From positions 260-25,512 of the forward strand of contig DMKB01000183.1 in NCBI GenBank assembly GCA_003454665.1: 25,253 nucleotides of DNA, given 5' to 3'. Below the pieces are notes generated by a model. It searched no databases. It was not told the origin of the DNA and saw nothing but the letters and a program-made list of their open reading frames with translations. Position numbers and translations under genes: made by a program. The first letter of the stretch is position 1; each line of letters begins with the position of its first letter. Shown here piece after piece: positions 22,938 through 25,253 of the stretch. This DNA comes from Nitrospiraceae bacterium. GTDB lineage: Bacteria; Nitrospirota; UBA9217.

Positions 22938-22966
22938 ATAGTAATGGAAAACGGGGGTGATGTCAA
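22938..22966 (-). promoter_or_regulatory. Sigma-70 promoter of the tRNA transcription unit
   Basis: On the minus strand TTGACA (complement of 22961-22966), a 17-base spacer and TACTAT (22938-22943) predict a start near 22931. Transcription would read leftward through the decayed tRNA-Gly into tRNA-Cys, after a leader of about 125 bases. Confidence 0.7.
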
Positions 22967-23109
22967 GTCAAATAGATAAGATTTGCAGCACCTTACCAGG
23001 AGAAGTAACTGAAACACATGAAGAAGGCAGAAAATCACAAACTCAACTTCGGAGGCAACGTTTCGCTTGCCAGTGGAGGTCTGCTTGAGCGCTGACCCCG
23101 TGGCCGCAA

Positions 23110-23161
23110 TCCCGCTCGAGCGGGACGGGATGTCGCGTTGTTCAGTCCCGACATGTCGGGA
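23110..23161. repeat. Paired TCCCG-N6-CGGGA palindromes
   Basis: TCCCGCTCGAGCGGGA (23110-23125) and TCCCGACATGTCGGGA (23146-23161) are perfect palindromes, 20 bases apart, sharing the same outer five bases. The arms of the 5549-5801 element carry the related TCCCGCAGAGCGGGA. They are probably REP-like units. Confidence 0.6.
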
Positions 23162-23304
23162 TGCTGGAGGGGCTCCACCGGAAAATTCCGGAAGAGTTTG
23201 CTCAAGTGCTGCGCAGGTTTTCGTTCTGGAAAGAGGAGTTGCGGGGAGTGCCGGCACAGATGCACTATCGCGTTGTTCCTTTTGATGAAACGTGCAGATG
23301 GTAA
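23161..23304 (+). CDS. Possible short ORF or gene remnant
   Basis: A 47-codon frame (MLEGLHRKIPEEFAQVLRRF...) ending HYRVVPFDETCRW has balanced, protein-like composition (amphipathic helix, then aromatic/basic residues). Its ATG comes from the end of a palindrome and there is no ribosome site. It may be the tail of a decayed gene. I do not recognise it. Confidence 0.25.
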   Translation: MLEGLHRKIPEEFAQVLRRFSFWKEELRGVPAQMHYRVVPFDETCRW

Positions 23305-23445
23305 TGCATAAAGTACTAAGAGCCTCTGGGCTGAAAAGGTAAATCATTCATTTGCCCTATTGACTTTTCTCTGCTTTTCTGCAAAAGACAGGCATGAGGA
23401 TAAGACTAAAGTTGTAGTAGGGTACTTCTGCGACTAATACAAAAG

Positions 23446-23474
23446 TTGACAAGATTCCTTTTTTCTGCTATTCA
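23446..23474 (+). promoter_or_regulatory. Candidate promoter for the ketosynthase locus
   Basis: TTGACA (23446-23451), a 17-base spacer and TATTCA (23469-23474) face the polyketide synthase gene. The start would be near 23481, leaving more than 400 bases of leader that include the decayed ketosynthase fragment. It may originally have served that broken gene. Confidence 0.4.
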
Positions 23475-23653
23475 TAAATTTATATCGTAATAAAATTATT
23501 CTTTCGGCCTTCCTTAAAAAGCCATTCAAAAGTTTCGTGATTGCACCGATTAGACATTTTTCTTCTAAACAGAGCTCTTAATTTGTGTGATCGTTTCGTT
23601 AAAGCTAAGTAATCAGAACTGAAACACTTCACGGTAACTATTCGTCTGTAAAG

Positions 23654-23863
23654 GATCTACGGGTTTTCTGGGAGAATATCCTGGCGAGAAGGCGCCAATT
23701 CCGTCCCTTCCCTGATCAGCGATTTCCACTCTCCGACCATTATGATCCAGATCCATCTCTTCCTGACAAGTCATATTGCAGCAAAGCAGCATGCATAGAC
23801 GGTTTTTAGCTCGATGAAGTCACTCATCGTATTCAAACATCTTCGCTCGTTTCCTCGGATTAG
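23654..23863 (+). pseudogene. Decayed ketosynthase N-terminal fragment
   Basis: Translated from 23654, this reads DLRVFWENILARRRQFRP, FPDQRFPLSDHYDPDPS, LPDKSYCSKAACIDGF, then a TAG stop (23807-23809) and a diverged continuation to a second TAG at 23861. It aligns without gaps to residues 133-200 of the PilZ-ketosynthase protein encoded just downstream (DLRSFWENILARRRGFRR, IPDQRLPLSEYYDLDPS, APDKTCANRAAVLDGFEFDW). There is no start codon and no recognisable PilZ part upstream. It is a remnant of a second ketosynthase of the same subfamily, left by duplication, recombination or decay of a neighbouring synthase gene. Confidence 0.85.
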
Positions 23864-23916
23864 ACTACACGTTAAACTGGACAAGCCAGCATGACACGAC
23901 TTGATAGGGGAAAAGT

Positions 23917-25253
23917 ATGGGAAAAAGGGCCAGCAAGAGGATACCGGTCAGTTTCGAGGCAGATCTCTCCTTCGGTAACGTAACGTATAAGGCCTTCGTC
24001 GTAAATATTTCGGAAAAGGGCTTATATATGATCGCAGCACCGGGCGAGGAACATTTTGCCAGTTGTGATGAAAGGACGTTGACGATAACATTCCAAATTC
24101 CATCAGGGCGATTTTTGAAATTCCCGTGTAAAGAAGTATGGTCCGGCGAGGATATGTCCGGGCATTCATCAAAGAAGATGGGCGTGGAAATCCAGGATCC
24201 TCCAGCTGAATTCAAGGAATTCTACAAGACCTCTTACTACAAATTAAAAAACGAAATATCTCATGACGCCATTGCGGTTATCGGCATGGGCTGCTACTAT
24301 CCGGGCGCCCCGGATCTGAGATCGTTCTGGGAAAATATTCTTGCGCGCAGAAGGGGATTTCGCCGGATTCCTGACCAGCGGCTCCCCCTGTCCGAATATT
24401 ATGATCTTGATCCATCCGCCCCTGACAAGACCTGTGCGAACCGGGCCGCAGTTCTTGATGGGTTTGAGTTTGACTGGATCAAGAGGGGCATTCCGAAAAC
24501 GGTTGTTGAGTCCACAGACATTGTCCACTGGTTGGCATTGGAAGTTGCTCTCCGGGCACTGGAAGATGCCGGATATAGTCGCGAGAATATTCCTTCCGAC
24601 CGTTCAGGGGTCGTTCTCGGGAATACCTTGACCGGTGAGCACAGTCGATCTCAGAATATGCGACTGCGCTGGCCTTACGTCAAAAAGGTATTGAACGCTG
24701 CCGCTTCAAAAAGAAAGTTGCCCTCTGACCTGATTACCGAATTAACTGATACCATGGAAGTATATTACAAATCTGCTTTTGCTCCTATTACCGAAGATAC
24801 CCTCGCCGGAGGTCTTTCCAATACCATTGCCGGGAGGATCTGCAATTTCCTGGATCTGCGCGGTGGAGGGTATACCGTAGACGGAGCATGTTCTTCGTCT
24901 CTCATTGCGGTTACTACAGCCGCTACAGCCCTGTCTAACGGCGTTCTCGACCTTGCGATTGCCGGGGGGATTGATATCAGCCTGGATACGTTTGAACTCA
25001 TCGGTTTTGCAAAAACAAATGCGTTGACCAGAGAGGATATGCGTGTGTATGATCGCGGCGCCAGCGGTTTCATTCCAGGTGAAGGCTCCGGTTTCGTGGT
25101 ATTAAAAAGACTGCAAGACGCTTATGCTGACGGAAATTATGTATATTCGGTTTTGCGGGGATGGGGAATGTCTTCTGACGGAAAAGGAGGACTGACGGCG
25201 CCGAAAGCTCAAACCCAGGCCCTCGCAATACGACGAGCGTACGGCAAGGCGGA
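23917..25253 (+). CDS. PilZ domain fused to an enediyne-like type I polyketide synthase (3' end outside window)
   Basis: Open from ATG 23917 to the window end, 445 residues visible. AGGGG lies about seven bases before the ATG and an in-frame TAG at 23905 excludes an earlier start. Residues 1-105 are a PilZ domain with both c-di-GMP-binding motifs: R4-x3-R8 (RASKR) and N30-x-S-x2-G35 (NISEKG), then KMGVEI near residue 90. From residue 116 a beta-ketoacyl synthase begins (HDAIAVIGMGCYYPGAPD), with the nucleophile C325 in VDGACSSSL and the GEGSGFVVLKR block (388-398); the two catalytic histidines lie beyond the window. The stretches GNTLTGEHSR (235-244), RLRWPYVKKVL (249-259) and TLAGGLSNTIAGRICN (295-310) resemble enediyne-type iterative synthases as I recall them. 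Acyltransferase, ACP and tailoring domains would follow. It would make a polyketide or polyene, possibly under c-di-GMP control; that regulation is inferred. Confidence 0.88.
   Translation, partial: MGKRASKRIPVSFEADLSFGNVTYKAFVVNISEKGLYMIAAPGEEHFASCDERTLTITFQIPSGRFLKFPCKEVWSGEDMSGHSSKKMGVEIQDPPAEFKEFYKTSYYKLKNEISHDAIAVIGMGCYYPGAPDLRSFWENILARRRGFRRIPDQRLPLSEYYDLDPSAPDKTCANRAAVLDGFEFDWIKRGIPKTVVESTDIVHWLALEVALRALEDAGYSRENIPSDRSGVVLGNTLTGEHSRSQNMRLRWPYVKKVLNAAASKRKLPSDLITELTDTMEVYYKSAFAPITEDTLAGGLSNTIAGRICNFLDLRGGGYTVDGACSSSLIAVTTAATALSNGVLDLAIAGGIDISLDTFELIGFAKTNALTREDMRVYDRGASGFIPGEGSGFVVLKRLQDAYADGNYVYSVLRGWGMSSDGKGGLTAPKAQTQALAIRRAYGKA

Larger units (their letters stand above)
22805..23653. 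other. Gene-poor spacer with palindromes
   Basis: About 850 bases without a convincing intact gene. It holds the tRNA promoter at 22938-22966, two perfect 16-base palindromes (23110-23125, 23146-23161), a short open frame (23161-23304) and an AT-rich part from about 23340. That part includes a TTGACA-17-TATTCA box pair at 23446-23474 on the plus strand. Confidence 0.5.

Noticed and set aside
22889..23347. 152-codon minus-strand frame in the gene-poor spacer
   Set aside because: It runs through the palindromes and the tRNA promoter, lacks a ribosome site and has no recognisable domain.

Overview
The window is chromosomal DNA from a bacterium, GC-rich in its genes and AT-rich in many spacers. 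It has multihaem cytochrome c, FdhD, ChrB, outer-membrane and Tat/Sec-exported proteins, so it is a Gram-negative, respiring organism. The gene content and the dense intergenic repeats remind me of Nitrospirota or deltaproteobacterial (Desulfobacterota-like) genomes, but no marker here settles the phylum. Clean promoters recur, reading CTTGACA, 16-17 bases, then a TATAAT-like box.

Layout. 1-3030: an archaeal-type phenylalanyl-tRNA synthetase beta chain (pheT, +), then fdhD (-). 3058-7347: a beta-barrel outer-membrane protein (-), an MFS/nucleotide-translocase-like transporter (+), a Tat-exported aldo/keto reductase (+) and a small four-helix membrane protein (+). 7384-9426: an isoprenylcysteine-methyltransferase-like membrane protein followed by a dihaem cytochrome c (-). 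9743-11085: a small acidic protein followed by chrB (-). 11343-11816: a secreted intradiol-dioxygenase-like protein (+). 12004-14297: a zinc-ribbon/PH-like membrane protein, a secreted NADase-type glycan-binding protein and a four-helix membrane protein (-). 14631-18459: an accessory stretch with a nucleotidyltransferase, a small ORF, a vapBC toxin-antitoxin pair, a DUF2007 protein, a frameshifted membrane gene and an AT-rich secreted protein. 18734-22255: dnaE (-). 22536-22804: a tRNA-Cys preceded by a decayed tRNA-Gly. 22805-23653: a gene-poor AT-rich stretch. 23654-25253: a decayed ketosynthase fragment followed by the start of a large polyketide synthase gene that runs off the window.

The most unusual object is the last gene. 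It joins an N-terminal PilZ domain, with intact c-di-GMP-binding motifs, to a ketosynthase that resembles enediyne-type iterative polyketide synthases. A broken copy of the same ketosynthase N-terminus lies about 50 bases upstream. This suggests a duplicated and partly decayed biosynthetic locus whose synthase may be controlled by c-di-GMP. Other notable items are the tRNA-Gly pseudogene with a 7-base duplication across its anticodon, inverted repeats flanking dnaE, and several families of short intergenic repeats.
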